A stretch of 64,000 bases of DNA from Flavimaribacter sp039888615 (GTDB lineage: Bacteria; Pseudomonadota; Alphaproteobacteria; Rhizobiales; Rhizobiaceae): NCBI GenBank assembly GCA_039888615.1, contig JBDQQS010000011.1; one strand, 5' to 3'. The notes below the pieces were generated by a model. The model searched no databases. It saw only the letters and a list, made by a program, of their open reading frames with translations, and was not told the DNA's origin. Below are positions 32,358-41,105 of this stretch, piece after piece; the stretch's first letter is position 1, and every line of letters begins with the position of its first letter. The translations under genes and the position numbers were made by a program.

Positions 32358-32436
32358 GCTAGTGGTTCTGTAGATTCCGACATTTGCTGCAGAACGATTC
32401 ACATCCGGATCCAAATGTCGGAATCGGACCACTAGC
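32358..32436. repeat. Inverted repeat 3 of the intergenic array
   Basis: GATTCCGACATTTG (32373-32386) pairs with CAAATGTCGGAATC (32412-32425), 14 perfect bp around 25 nt. The outer GCTAGTGGT and ACCACTAGC extend the stem with a 4-nt length difference. The element ends 122 bp before the next gene and could be a mobile non-coding repeat, a regulatory RNA or an mRNA-stability structure. Confidence 0.7.
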
Positions 32437-32557
32437 CGCGCAATTTGCGTTTGCCCCCCTTACATCAGCGGTAAAATCGGATAAAAGGCGCGGCTAACCC
32501 GATCGCTCGGCTTGAGCGGATCGCACAGATTTGAGGGCCGGCGCGCCGGTATTGCAG

Positions 32558-33232
32558 ATGTCAGACGACAGTTTTTTCCGCGAAGTCGATGAAGAGCTCC
32601 GTTCCGACCGGATGAAGAGCATCTGGCAGCGGTTTGGCAAATATCTGATTGGACTTGCGATTTTGATCGTGCTGGCGACCGCCGGTTTTCGCGGCTACGA
32701 ATACTGGAGCAAAAGCGAGGCTTCGAAATCCGGAGATCGCTTTCTGGAAGCAATCACACTGTCGGACCAGGGCGAACTGGACGAAGCCCTCGGCGTACTT
32801 CGCGAACTGGAGGTCGACGGTTACGGATCCTATGACGTGCTTGCCCGGATGCGCGCGGCGACCGTTCTGGCCGACAAGGAAGATTATCTGGGCGCGATCG
32901 CCGAATTCGTGGACGTCGGACGCGACAATGACGTTCCGAAAGCCATTCGCGACGTGTCCCGCGTAAGGGCGGCCTATCTGCTTGTCGACCACGGTTCTTA
33001 TGAAGACGTGTCGGCGCAGGTCGAGGTGTTGAGCGGGGCCGACAACCCCATGCGGCACTCCGCGCGCGAGGCGCTCGGGCTTTCAGCATGGAAGAACGGC
33101 AATTTTTCCCAGGCCGTCGAATGGTTTTCCCTGATCGTCGGCGACACGGATGCGCCGTCAAATGTCCGGCAACGCGCCGAAGTCATGCTCGACGTCATGG
33201 CCGCGGCCGGGCATGATACAAAGCAGACCTGA
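32558..33232 (+). CDS. YfgM-like tetratricopeptide membrane protein
   Basis: A 224-residue protein with a short cytoplasmic N-terminus (DDSFFREVDEELRSDRMKSIW), one membrane segment (about residues 30-48) and a periplasmic helical repeat domain. This is the YfgM/tetratricopeptide-like plan. YfgM in enterobacteria associates with the Sec translocon and periplasmic chaperones. The ATG at 32558 gives the family N-terminus; the ribosome site is weak. der follows after 57 bp, a conserved pairing. The bamB gene, often found between the two, is not here. Confidence 0.8.
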   Translation: MSDDSFFREVDEELRSDRMKSIWQRFGKYLIGLAILIVLATAGFRGYEYWSKSEASKSGDRFLEAITLSDQGELDEALGVLRELEVDGYGSYDVLARMRAATVLADKEDYLGAIAEFVDVGRDNDVPKAIRDVSRVRAAYLLVDHGSYEDVSAQVEVLSGADNPMRHSAREALGLSAWKNGNFSQAVEWFSLIVGDTDAPSNVRQRAEVMLDVMAAAGHDTKQT

Positions 33233-33289
33233 CGCAATACGTTTCAGACATTCCTGTGCTGAGTCCCTGATGGACCCCTGGATGGACCT

Positions 33290-34702
33290 ATGAGCTTTAC
33301 CGTTGCCATTGTGGGGCGACCCAATGTCGGCAAGTCGACGCTTTTCAACCGGCTTGTTGGACGCAAGCTGGCGCTTGTCGATGATACGCCCGGCGTAACC
33401 CGCGACCGGCGGCCAGGCGAGGCGCACATCGCCGGCCTCAAGTTTCATGTCATAGACACGGCCGGTCTGGAGGAATCCGGGCCGGACACCCTTGAAGGCC
33501 GAATGCGGTCGCAGACGGAGGCGGCGATTGCGGAAGCCGATCTGGCGCTGTTCCTGGTTGATGCGAAGGCTGGCCTGACGCCCGCGGACGAGACGCTCGC
33601 AGGAATTCTGAGACGCCACGGCAAGCCGGTTGTGCTCGTCGCCAACAAGGCGGAAGCGCGCGGCGCGGAGGCGGGCCTCTATGACGCATGGCGCCTCGGA
33701 CTTGGCGAACCCTGTCCGATCTCAGCCGAGCATGGCGAGGGCATGTTGGATCTGCACGACGCCATCGTTGCGACGATCGGCGAAGAAGCGGCTTTTGCCA
33801 ACGAGGAAGCCGAGGCTAAAACGGATGTCGATGTAGCGGATGCGGCGGACGGTGAGGAAGAGCCGACCTACGACGAGAGCAAGCCCTTGCGCGTTGCGAT
33901 CGTCGGGCGTCCGAACGCCGGCAAGAGCACGCTGATTAACCGGTTTGTCGGCGAAGATCGCCTGCTTACCGGGCCGGAAGCCGGCATTACGCGCGATTCC
34001 ATCTCGGTTGAATGGAACTGGCGGGGCCGCCGAATAAAGATGTTCGACACGGCCGGCCTGCGCCGCAAGGCGCGTGTTCAGGAAAAGCTCGAGAAACTGT
34101 CGGTGGCCGACGCGCTGCGGGCCATCCGCTTTGCGGAAGTCGTGGTGGTCGTTCTGGACGCCGCCATTCCCTACGAAAAGCAGGATTTGCAGATCGCCGA
34201 CCTCGTGATCCGCGAGGGCAGGGCGCCGGTGATCGCCTTCAACAAGTGGGACATGGTCGAAGACCGGCAGGAAACCCTGACCGAACTGCACGAAGAAACC
34301 GAGCGCCTGCTGCCGCAGGCGCGCGGCATCCGCGCGGTCCCGATTTCCGGCCAGACCGGAGAGGGCCTGGACAAGCTGATGAAAGCCGTCACCGATGTGC
34401 ACCGCCTTTGGAACACGCGAGTATCGACGGCCAGGCTCAATCGCTGGCTTGAGACGATGCAGGTCCAGCACCCGCCACCTGCGGTGTCAGGCCGGCGCAT
34501 TCGCCTCAAATACATGACGCAGATTAAGGCGCGGCCGCCAGGATTCATAATTTCGTGTTCGCGCCCGGAAGCCCTGCCGACATCCTATACGCGCTATCTG
34601 GTGAATGGTCTGCGGCAGGACTTCAAGCTGCCGGGCATTCCCATTCGCATATCCTATCGCAAGGGCGACAATCCCTTTGCGCCGAAAAAGAAGCGGCGCT
34701 GA
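33290..34702 (+). CDS. der: Ribosome biogenesis GTPase Der (EngA)
   Basis: A 470-residue tandem GTPase needed for 50S subunit assembly. The first G domain has GRPNVGKS (residues 9-16), DTAGLE and NKAEA. The second has GRPNAGKS (about 206-213), DTAGLRRKARV and NKWDMV. A C-terminal KH-like domain ends in FAPKKKRR. Length and domain order are normal. It lies downstream of the YfgM-like gene and is followed by a probable terminator. Confidence 0.96.
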   Translation: MSFTVAIVGRPNVGKSTLFNRLVGRKLALVDDTPGVTRDRRPGEAHIAGLKFHVIDTAGLEESGPDTLEGRMRSQTEAAIAEADLALFLVDAKAGLTPADETLAGILRRHGKPVVLVANKAEARGAEAGLYDAWRLGLGEPCPISAEHGEGMLDLHDAIVATIGEEAAFANEEAEAKTDVDVADAADGEEEPTYDESKPLRVAIVGRPNAGKSTLINRFVGEDRLLTGPEAGITRDSISVEWNWRGRRIKMFDTAGLRRKARVQEKLEKLSVADALRAIRFAEVVVVVLDAAIPYEKQDLQIADLVIREGRAPVIAFNKWDMVEDRQETLTELHEETERLLPQARGIRAVPISGQTGEGLDKLMKAVTDVHRLWNTRVSTARLNRWLETMQVQHPPPAVSGRRIRLKYMTQIKARPPGFIISCSRPEALPTSYTRYLVNGLRQDFKLPGIPIRISYRKGDNPFAPKKKRR

Positions 34703-34730
34703 TCTCATCTGAGCGCCAGGGCTTTCTTTT
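34695..34730 (+). terminator. Probable terminator of der
   Basis: GGCGCT (34695-34700) pairs with AGCGCC (34712-34717). A CTTTCTTTT stretch at 34722-34730 follows. The stem begins within the last codons of der. A reasonable intrinsic terminator, though the stem is short. Confidence 0.5.
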
Positions 34731-34831
34731 GGTAATAAAAAGTTATCGACCCGAACAGTTTTTAGTGAATCTCGCCCGATTAACGCTCCATAAAGGTTAA
34801 TAGACCATCCTCCACTGGGATTTGGGTCGTA

Positions 34832-36028
34832 TTGCGTACTGTGGAGACGGGTTTGCGTAACAAAATCGCTGCAATCGGACAGCTTGCCGCCTTTGGCAGC
34901 GGCTGGTTCGTATCTCTTTCGTTCGGCGCGCTGGCGGTGATCTTCTCGACATCTCAACTGGCGCATTCGGAAATCGCGCCGTTGGATGGCCAGCATGCCG
35001 GCAAGGTCCGCTGGCAAAGCTATCTGAGCGCGCGTCCGGTGGATGCTTCCGCCGAGTTGCAGGAAGTGTTTCCTGCTCCCGATCCGGTGACGACGGGTTC
35101 CATCAACTCCGACAGCCAACCGGAAAAGACATCCCGTCACGTGGGCGCCACCAAATACGGAACTCCGGATGCGCTGCCCGACGAACAACGCGTCAATCGC
35201 AAGCAGAAAATGCGCCGCGTCATATCAACAACGCCGATATCGCCGCCGAAAAGCTTTACGGCCGGATCGGTTTACGAGCGCACCAGCTTTCTCGACACGC
35301 CTTCGACCGGTCAGAATCCGCACATGGCCTTCGTCAAGCCGGACATCATGGGCCGGGAGGTGGAGATCGCCATGGCCTTCCACCATCCGGTCGAAGATGA
35401 CGCGAAAGCCAAAATGCCGGTCATGCTGGCCGAACTCGTCAACAACGACAAATACGACGTGCTCGCGACCGCTTATGCGCCAAACGAGCCTGATTATGTC
35501 CGCAATTCCCCCTTCGCATCGATCCTCAACACCGAAGAGGAGCATGGACGGTTTCTGCCGCCTATCCTGAAACACGACCACGGCTGGGCCGGGACTGCGC
35601 TTCCGGAGACTGTGTTCTCCGAGAGCGAGCAGCAGTGCCTGGCGTCCGGCATCTACTTCGAAGCCCGCGGCGAACCGGTGAAGGGGCAGGCAGCCGTCGC
35701 CCAGGTGATTCTCAATCGCGTGCGCAATCCGGCCTACCCGAACACCGCCTGCGGCGTCGTCTACCAGAACAAGCGCTGGCGCAACCGCTGCCAGTTCTCC
35801 TTCGCCTGTGACGGCATTCGCGACAGGGTTCGCTCGAAAACCCATTGGGAGATGGCTCAGGATGTGGCGATGGCCGTGACTGCCGGCAAGATCTGGCTGG
35901 AAGAGGTCGGCTCCGCGACGCATTATCACGCCGTCTATGTACGGCCGAAATGGGCGCGGACGATGAAGAAGGTCGGCCGGATCGGGCTGCACGTTTTCTA
36001 CCGCACCTATGGCGGCGGCTGGAGCTAG
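34832..36028 (+). CDS. SleB-type cell wall hydrolase
   Basis: A 398-residue protein with an N-terminal membrane/signal segment (WFVSLSFGALAVIFSTSQLA), a long low-complexity linker and a C-terminal SleB/CwlJ hydrolase domain (about residues 265-395: CLASGIYFEARGEPVKGQAAVAQVILNRV, CQFSFACDG, ATHYHAVYVRP). The catalytic Glu of the domain is in YFEARGE. It should act on peptidoglycan in the periplasm. The start is uncertain: a TTG at 34832 begins the longest frame, but a TTG at 34853 has a GGAG site upstream. It lies between der and the F0 ATP synthase operon. Confidence 0.8.
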   Translation: MRTVETGLRNKIAAIGQLAAFGSGWFVSLSFGALAVIFSTSQLAHSEIAPLDGQHAGKVRWQSYLSARPVDASAELQEVFPAPDPVTTGSINSDSQPEKTSRHVGATKYGTPDALPDEQRVNRKQKMRRVISTTPISPPKSFTAGSVYERTSFLDTPSTGQNPHMAFVKPDIMGREVEIAMAFHHPVEDDAKAKMPVMLAELVNNDKYDVLATAYAPNEPDYVRNSPFASILNTEEEHGRFLPPILKHDHGWAGTALPETVFSESEQQCLASGIYFEARGEPVKGQAAVAQVILNRVRNPAYPNTACGVVYQNKRWRNRCQFSFACDGIRDRVRSKTHWEMAQDVAMAVTAGKIWLEEVGSATHYHAVYVRPKWARTMKKVGRIGLHVFYRTYGGGWS

Positions 36029-36071
36029 GCTTCCGGCGAATCTCTTCAAAAAACGACCTCCCGGTGAGCAG

Positions 36072-36142
36072 CTTTGGCGCCCTGCGATGCGCCAAAGTGC
36101 TGCAGCGCGGCGCGATTCTTCCGAACTTCCGCAGGGAAGAAT
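36072..36142. terminator. Two hairpins after the SleB-type gene
   Basis: CTTTGGCGC (36072-36080) pairs with GCGCCAAAG (36089-36097), and ATTCTTCC (36115-36122) pairs with GGAAGAAT (36135-36142). Both are perfect stems in the gap before the atp promoter. They probably end or process the upstream transcript, but no long T-run follows either stem. Confidence 0.45.
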
Positions 36143-36209
36143 TCCGAATGTCTTGTAAATATATGATATTTATGTGAATTTTAGTTCGCGGGATGGTCGC
36201 TGACCCGCC

Positions 36210-36238
36210 TTGACTTGGCGGGGGCGTAAAACTATGTT
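36210..36238 (+). promoter_or_regulatory. Promoter of the atpI-atpB-atpE-atpF operon
   Basis: TTGACT (36210-36215) and TATGTT (36233-36238) are separated by exactly 17 bp, a good sigma70-type promoter. Transcription would start near 36245, giving a leader of about 55 nt before the atpI ATG at 36300. Confidence 0.6.
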
Positions 36239-36299
36239 GCGCCCGACTTCGAGACGGCCCCGTTCGAAGTTGCCTGGCGCCTTCTGGAGTGCGACACAG

Positions 36300-36710
36300 A
36301 TGAACACATCGTCGCAAGACAGCGGATCGAACGATCCCGGCGCGGGCAGCGAAGAGCGGAAATTGCCGACCAACGATCTCGAGGGACGCCGTGAACGGCT
36401 GGAAGCGGAACTTGCTTCACGCCGGGTTGCCGAGAAGAAGGAAGCGGAGAAGAACGGGGCATCGCCATACGCGCGAGCGTTTCAACTCTCCACGGAATTC
36501 GTCGCAGCCATCTTCGTCGGCGCCTTTCTGGGGTACTGGTTGGACAGGTTTGCCGGAACGACGCCCTGGGGCATGATCATTCTGCTTCTTCTGGGGTTCG
36601 TGGCTGGGGTATTGAATGTCATGCGTTCGGCGGGTGTGATTGAAGAAAATCGCGTCCTTCGGTCAAATGACGGGGACAAACACGACGCCGGCGCGAATTC
36701 CGGCGACTGA
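36300..36710 (+). CDS. atpI: ATP synthase protein I
   Basis: A 136-residue AtpI-like protein with a hydrophilic N-terminal half and two membrane segments (FVAAIFVGAFLGYWLDRF and GMIILLLLGFVAGVLNVM). It is an assembly helper for the F0 c-ring. The ATG at 36300 (MNTSSQ) is preceded by GGAG at 10-nt spacing; the frame is open upstream but reaches into the promoter. It is the first gene of the F0 operon. Confidence 0.86.
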   Translation: MNTSSQDSGSNDPGAGSEERKLPTNDLEGRRERLEAELASRRVAEKKEAEKNGASPYARAFQLSTEFVAAIFVGAFLGYWLDRFAGTTPWGMIILLLLGFVAGVLNVMRSAGVIEENRVLRSNDGDKHDAGANSGD

Positions 36711-36724
36711 GAAAGAGGCATCCG

Positions 36725-37474
36725 GTGGCAAACGATCCGATCCACCAGTTCCAGATCAATACGCTGATTCCGATCGAGGTCGGCGGACTTGATTTTTCCT
36801 TCACCAATTCGTCGCTGTTCATGGTCGCGACCGTCGCCTGCGCTTCCGCATTCCTGTTCTTCACCACATCGAACCGGGGTATGGTGCCGGGCCGGCTGCA
36901 ATCCGTCTCCGAGATGGCCTATGAGTTCGTTGCCTCCATGTTGAGAGACGGGGCGGGGACGGCCGGGATGCGCTTTTTCCCAATGGTCTTCTCACTGTTC
37001 ATGTTCGTGCTAGTGGCCAACCTCATTGGCATGTTCCCCTACTTCTTCACCGTAACCAGCCACATCATCGTCACCTTCGCGCTCGCGATGCTGGTGATCG
37101 GCACCGTGGTCGTCTACGGCTTCATGAAACACGGGCTGCATTTCCTGAACCTGTTCGTTCCGAGCGGCGTTCCGGGCGTGTTGATGCCCCTGGTCGTTGC
37201 GATCGAGATCATCTCGTTTCTCTCGCGCCCGATCAGCCTTTCGGTTCGTCTGTTCGCCAACATGCTGGCGGGCCACATCACCCTCAAGGTTTTCGCCGGC
37301 TTCGTCACGTCGCTCGGCGCGTTTGGAGCGATCGGCATTGGCGGCGCAATCCTGCCGCTCCTGATGACAGTCGCCCTGACCGGCCTCGAATTTCTGGTCG
37401 CCTTTCTGCAGGCCTATGTCTTTGCGGTGCTGACTTGCATGTACCTCAACGACGCCCTGCACCCGGGTCACTAG
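36725..37474 (+). CDS. atpB: F0 ATP synthase subunit a
   Basis: A 249-residue membrane subunit that forms the proton half-channels against the c-ring. The essential Arg lies in the SLSVRLFANMLAGH motif, and a GLEFLVAFLQAYVFAVLTCMYLNDA motif closes the protein. Length is normal for alphaproteobacteria. It follows atpI after 14 bp. The start codon is GTG. Confidence 0.95.
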   Translation: MANDPIHQFQINTLIPIEVGGLDFSFTNSSLFMVATVACASAFLFFTTSNRGMVPGRLQSVSEMAYEFVASMLRDGAGTAGMRFFPMVFSLFMFVLVANLIGMFPYFFTVTSHIIVTFALAMLVIGTVVVYGFMKHGLHFLNLFVPSGVPGVLMPLVVAIEIISFLSRPISLSVRLFANMLAGHITLKVFAGFVTSLGAFGAIGIGGAILPLLMTVALTGLEFLVAFLQAYVFAVLTCMYLNDALHPGH

Positions 37475-37536
37475 GAGAAAACACGGCGCGCAGTCGCCAG
37501 GATCAACCGCAAATTTCCCATTCGAAGGAGTTCACA

Positions 37537-37764
37537 ATGGAAGCGGAAGCAGCAAAATACATCGGCGCAGGCATCGCATGTCTCGGCATGGGCGGCGCAG
37601 GCATCGGCCTCGGAACCATCTTCGGCAACTATCTCGCCGGAGCCCTGCGTAACCCGTCGGCCGCCGACGGCCAGTTCGGCCGCCTGATCTTCGGCTTCGC
37701 CGTGACGGAAGCCCTGGGCATCTTCTCGCTGCTCGTCGCACTTCTGCTCCTGTTCGCAGTCTGA
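37537..37764 (+). CDS. atpE: F0 ATP synthase subunit c
   Basis: A 75-residue hairpin membrane protein of the c-ring. The loop between the two helices is ALRNPS, and the proton-binding acidic residue is in GFAVTEALGIFSLLVALLLLF. The ATG at 37537 follows AAGGAG; a longer frame from 37435 overlaps atpB and is rejected. It needs higher translation than its neighbours, and a stable mRNA hairpin lies right after it. Confidence 0.95.
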   Translation: MEAEAAKYIGAGIACLGMGGAGIGLGTIFGNYLAGALRNPSAADGQFGRLIFGFAVTEALGIFSLLVALLLLFAV

Positions 37765-37778
37765 TTAATCAGGTTGCT

Positions 37779-37795
37779 GGACCGCACTGCGGTCC
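37779..37795 (+). repeat. Hairpin between atpE and the b' gene
   Basis: GGACCGCA-C-TGCGGTCC is a near-perfect hairpin 15 bp after the atpE stop. A 12-bp palindrome (CTGATTAATCAG, 37761-37772) spans the stop codon itself. These structures may protect or partly terminate the atpE message, helping to raise subunit c above the b subunits. Confidence 0.5.
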
Positions 37796-37886
37796 GAGGC
37801 GTCGCTCGCGCGGCGCCGGGCTTAATCAGCCGTAGCGCCTGATCCGCACGCGCGGATTGGCGCTTACGGGTTTTTTGGAGGCAGAT

Positions 37887-38450
37887 ATGCTGGTCTCAAC
37901 AGCGTATGCAGCGACGGAAACAGCGGAGCATGCCGGCGAACACGCCGGTGGTGGGAGCTTCCCGCCTTTTGATCCGGGCTATTTCGCATCACAACTTCTG
38001 TGGCTGATCATTACGTTTGGCCTTTTCTACCTGTTCCTGTCGCGCGTCGTCCTGCCGCGTATCGGCAGTATTCTGGAAACGCGGCGCGACCGGATCGCCC
38101 AGGACCTCAACGAGGCCAATCGCCTCAAGGAAGAGGGCGACCTCGCCATCGCCACCTATGAAAAGGAACTGGCGGATGCGCGGTCGCGCGCCCACGGCAT
38201 TGCCCAGAAAGCGCGTGACACGGCCAAGGCCGACGCCGACGCTGAACGGGCGAAGGTCGAGGCCGAACTTTCCGAAAAGATCGGCAAGGCGGAAGCCGAG
38301 ATCGCCAATGTAAAAAAGCAGGCGATGTCGAATGTCGACTCGATTGCCTCAGACACGACCTCGGCCATTGTCGAGCAACTGATTGGCGATCAGGTTTCGA
38401 AAGAAAGCCTAGACTCGGCCATCAAGTCGGCGTCGGGCAAGGGAGACTGA
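37887..38450 (+). CDS. F0 ATP synthase subunit b'
   Basis: A 187-residue b-type stator subunit. The first roughly 45 residues carry an N-terminal extension with HAGEHAGG, followed by one membrane helix (QLLWLIITFGLFYLFLSRVVLPRI). A long charged coiled coil follows (LNEANRLKEEGDLAIATYEKE onward). It pairs with the b subunit encoded directly downstream (1-bp gap) to form the b/b' stalk seen in alphaproteobacteria and cyanobacteria. The ATG at 37887 follows GGAGG; the in-frame ATG at 37857 has no such site. Confidence 0.9.
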   Translation: MLVSTAYAATETAEHAGEHAGGGSFPPFDPGYFASQLLWLIITFGLFYLFLSRVVLPRIGSILETRRDRIAQDLNEANRLKEEGDLAIATYEKELADARSRAHGIAQKARDTAKADADAERAKVEAELSEKIGKAEAEIANVKKQAMSNVDSIASDTTSAIVEQLIGDQVSKESLDSAIKSASGKGD

Positions 38451-38451
38451 C

Positions 38452-38931
38452 ATGGACGCAACGTTCTGGGCCTTAGTGGCCCTCATCATCTTTCTTGCTC
38501 TCATTGTCTACCTGAAGGTTCCGGGAATGCTCTCCTCGTCGCTTGACGAGCGGGCGGCAAAAATCCGCAACGAACTGGATGAGGCGCGTCGCCTGCGCGA
38601 GGAGGCCCAGCAGTTGCTGGCCGAATATCAGCGCAAGCGCAAGGACGCTGAGAAAGAAGCGAGCGAACTGATTTCCGCTGCCGAGCACGAAGCCGCCGGC
38701 CTGGTGCAGGAAGCCCGTCAGAAGACCGAGGAATACGTCGCGCGCCGTACTGCCATGGCTGAGCAGAAGATTTCTCTGGCTGAAACGGAGGCGGTCAACG
38801 AAGTGCGCCGCCGCGCCGTCGATATAGCCGTCGCCGCCGCCGAAAAGCTGATCGTCGAAAAGGCTGACGCCAAGACACAGAATCAGCTTTTCAAGGATTC
38901 GGTCGCTGACGTGAAAAGCCGGCTGAACTGA
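38452..38931 (+). CDS. atpF: F0 ATP synthase subunit b
   Basis: A 159-residue stator subunit with an N-terminal membrane helix (TFWALVALIIFLALIVYLKV) and a long amphipathic coiled coil (LDERAAKIRNELDEARRLREEAQQLL onward). It is the last gene of the F0 operon, followed by a strong terminator. The F1 genes are not in this window, as expected for the split arrangement of this group. Confidence 0.94.
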   Translation: MDATFWALVALIIFLALIVYLKVPGMLSSSLDERAAKIRNELDEARRLREEAQQLLAEYQRKRKDAEKEASELISAAEHEAAGLVQEARQKTEEYVARRTAMAEQKISLAETEAVNEVRRRAVDIAVAAAEKLIVEKADAKTQNQLFKDSVADVKSRLN

Positions 38932-38956
38932 GTTCTGCAAAGCATTACGCGTTTTG

Positions 38957-38991
38957 AAAGCCGGGGTTCACGCTCCGGCTTTTATTTTTTT
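38957..38991 (+). terminator. Terminator of the F0 operon
   Basis: AAAGCCGG (38957-38964) pairs with CCGGCTTT (38975-38982), followed by TTTTATTTTTTT. This is a textbook Rho-independent terminator 25 bp after atpF. Confidence 0.88.
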
Positions 38992-39032
38992 GGGTGCTCA
39001 TGCTGCTTTGTACGGAGGCGTCGTGAGCCTAT

Positions 39033-39737
39033 TCAATCAGCATCCACCCGGATCGGGCGGAAACTCATCCGGTGGAGGACGCAGGGACCGTGGTCGGAGA
39101 GCGCTGCGAGATGGGCTCTGGTTCCGTAGCCGACATGATTCTCGAAGCTGTAATTTGGATATATCAATGCGGAATGCCGCATCATCCGGTCGCGTGTGAC
39201 CTTTGCGACGATCGAGGCCGCTGCAATCGACAAGGAACGCGCGTCGCCGCGGACAACGGCGCTGGCCGCGCAACATAGCCCTTGTGGAACATCGCGGCCG
39301 TCAATCAGCGCATGATCCGGTTGTCGTATGAGTCCGTCCAGGGCCCGCCGCATCGCGTCCAGGCTTGCAAGCAGGATATTGGTCCGGTCAATGCCGGATG
39401 GACCGGTGCTGGCGATAGCAACGTCCGCTGTGGTCAGAATCCGCGTAAACAGGGAGTGGCGAACACCCTCCGACAGTTTCTTTGAGTCGTTGAGTCCTTC
39501 GGGAATATTGGCCGGATCAAGGATGACGGCGGCCGCCACGACCGGTCCGGCCAGGGGCCCGCGTCCGGCTTCGTCGACGCCGGCGATCAGCTGATCGGGA
39601 CTGCCATTGGTTTTCTCCAGCATATAGTCGGGAACCGAGGGCCGATCCTCGAACAGTCGCTTCTGGCGCTTTGCGGACGCCTGTTTGCAGTCTTTTGACT
39701 TTGGTTTGCTGGGAGAATCGGAAGGTCTGCGCGACAT
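39033..39737 (-). CDS. rnhB: Ribonuclease HII
   Basis: A 234-residue RNase HII that cuts RNA in RNA-DNA hybrids and starts ribonucleotide removal from DNA. The first catalytic block is GVDEAGRGPLAGPV (Asp55, Glu56), followed by NDSKKLSE, ALIDGRD and the SIVAKVTRDRMM helix. The N-terminus has about 45 extra basic residues. The start at 39737 was chosen because a further upstream Met would add only six codons and no ribosome site. It is convergent with the F0 operon. The 210-bp gap upstream shows nothing notable. Confidence 0.92.
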   Translation of the reverse strand: MSRRPSDSPSKPKSKDCKQASAKRQKRLFEDRPSVPDYMLEKTNGSPDQLIAGVDEAGRGPLAGPVVAAAVILDPANIPEGLNDSKKLSEGVRHSLFTRILTTADVAIASTGPSGIDRTNILLASLDAMRRALDGLIRQPDHALIDGRDVPQGLCCAASAVVRGDARSLSIAAASIVAKVTRDRMMRHSALIYPNYSFENHVGYGTRAHLAALSDHGPCVLHRMSFRPIRVDAD

Positions 39738-39947
39738 GGTGCGGCACAATCGCACGACCCTCCGATTCCCCGCAAGTCCCTCCTGTCACCGGATGGCGTG
39801 GCGCGTCGACGACGGGGTGTCGCAGCGCTGGACGCTCCGATGACCCGGCCCGGTGCATGCGGCTCGTACGCACCGGACCCGGCAGCGGCGCCGGAGGGAA
39901 AGCCGTCGGGATTGCCAGGGGACAGGCAAAGGCGACGGAAGCGGCTT

Positions 39948-41105
39948 TTACAAAAGCGACAATTGAACTCCCGAGCCGTTGGGAGGCGTGAAAAGGTCGG
40001 TGCGAAGCGCGCGCGCCTTCTTTTCAAAGCCAAGCCTCTTGGTTGTCAAATCGAAGCGGCGCATCAACTGCCAGGCATACGGGCCTGCGCCTTTCATCCT
40101 GGTGTTGAACTCTGCGTCGTAATCCTTGCCGCCTCGCATCGAGCGCACCAGCGACATGACATGTCGATAACGATCGGGATAGTGGCGAAGCAGCCAGTCC
40201 CTGAAGAGCGGGCTTACCTCATGCGGCAGGCGCAACAGGATGTAGCTGGCGGTGACAGCGCCGGCGGCCTTTATCGAGTCAAGAATGCGCTCCATCTCGT
40301 GATCGTTCAGCCCTGGAATGACCGGCGCAAGCATGGCGCCGACCGGCACCGCCGCTTCGGACAGCGCGCGTATGGTCTCAAGCCTTTTGACGGGCGTTGC
40401 TGCGCGGGGCTCCATCGCCCGGGCGAGCTTCCGGTCAAGAGTCGTCACGGAAATGGCGACCTTGACAAGATTTTTCTCGGCCATCTGCCCCAAAAGGTCG
40501 ATATCGCGCATGACCAGCGCCGACTTGGTGACGATGGTGACAGGATGATTGGCGGCGTTCATGACTTCCAGTATCTGCCGCATGATCCGCCAGGTCTTTT
40601 CGACCGGCTGATAAGGGTCTGTATTCGTGCCGATCGCGATCGGCTTCGGTGTATATCCCGGCCTGGAAAGCTCGCGTTCGAGCAGTCTCGGCGCATCGGG
40701 CTTGGCGAACAGCTTCGTTTCGAAATCAAGGCCCGCCGATAGTCCCATGAAGGAATGGGTGGGTCGGGCGAAACAATAGACGCAGCCATGCTCGCAGCCC
40801 CGATAGGGATTGATCGAACGGTCGAAGGAAATGTCCGGCGATTCATTGCGGGTGATGATCTTGCGCGGTTTCTCGATCTGCACTTCGGTTTTCGCGGGAG
40901 GCAGCTCTTCCAGCGTCGACCAGCCATCGTCGAACACATGACGGGATTCGGTTTCGAACCGGCCGGCCGGATTGAGGCCCGCGCCGCGTCCGCGGCGTCT
41001 GTCGATCTCCACGCGCATTCCGGAGCGCGCCACCATGGCGTCGGCCAGTTCGGCCCTGTTGCCGTGATCAAGAGCAGTCTGTCTCAGGTGCGCCAGTTCG
41101 CTCAT
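39948..41105 (-). CDS. PA0069-family radical SAM protein
   Basis: A 385-residue radical SAM protein. The iron-sulfur cysteines form CEHGCVYC (Cys104, Cys108, Cys111), followed by FARPTHSFMG, typical of PA0069/SplB-like members. A spore-photoproduct-lyase-like TIM barrel follows, and the C-terminus ends in a short hydrophobic QLSLL. No function has been settled for this family; its members are widespread in proteobacteria. The ATG at 41105 (MSELAHLRQ) was preferred over an upstream frame that begins in an AT-rich promoter region. The 211-bp gap to the next gene holds only divergent promoters. Confidence 0.87.
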   Translation of the reverse strand: MSELAHLRQTALDHGNRAELADAMVARSGMRVEIDRRRGRGAGLNPAGRFETESRHVFDDGWSTLEELPPAKTEVQIEKPRKIITRNESPDISFDRSINPYRGCEHGCVYCFARPTHSFMGLSAGLDFETKLFAKPDAPRLLERELSRPGYTPKPIAIGTNTDPYQPVEKTWRIMRQILEVMNAANHPVTIVTKSALVMRDIDLLGQMAEKNLVKVAISVTTLDRKLARAMEPRAATPVKRLETIRALSEAAVPVGAMLAPVIPGLNDHEMERILDSIKAAGAVTASYILLRLPHEVSPLFRDWLLRHYPDRYRHVMSLVRSMRGGKDYDAEFNTRMKGAGPYAWQLMRRFDLTTKRLGFEKKARALRTDLFTPPNGSGVQLSLL

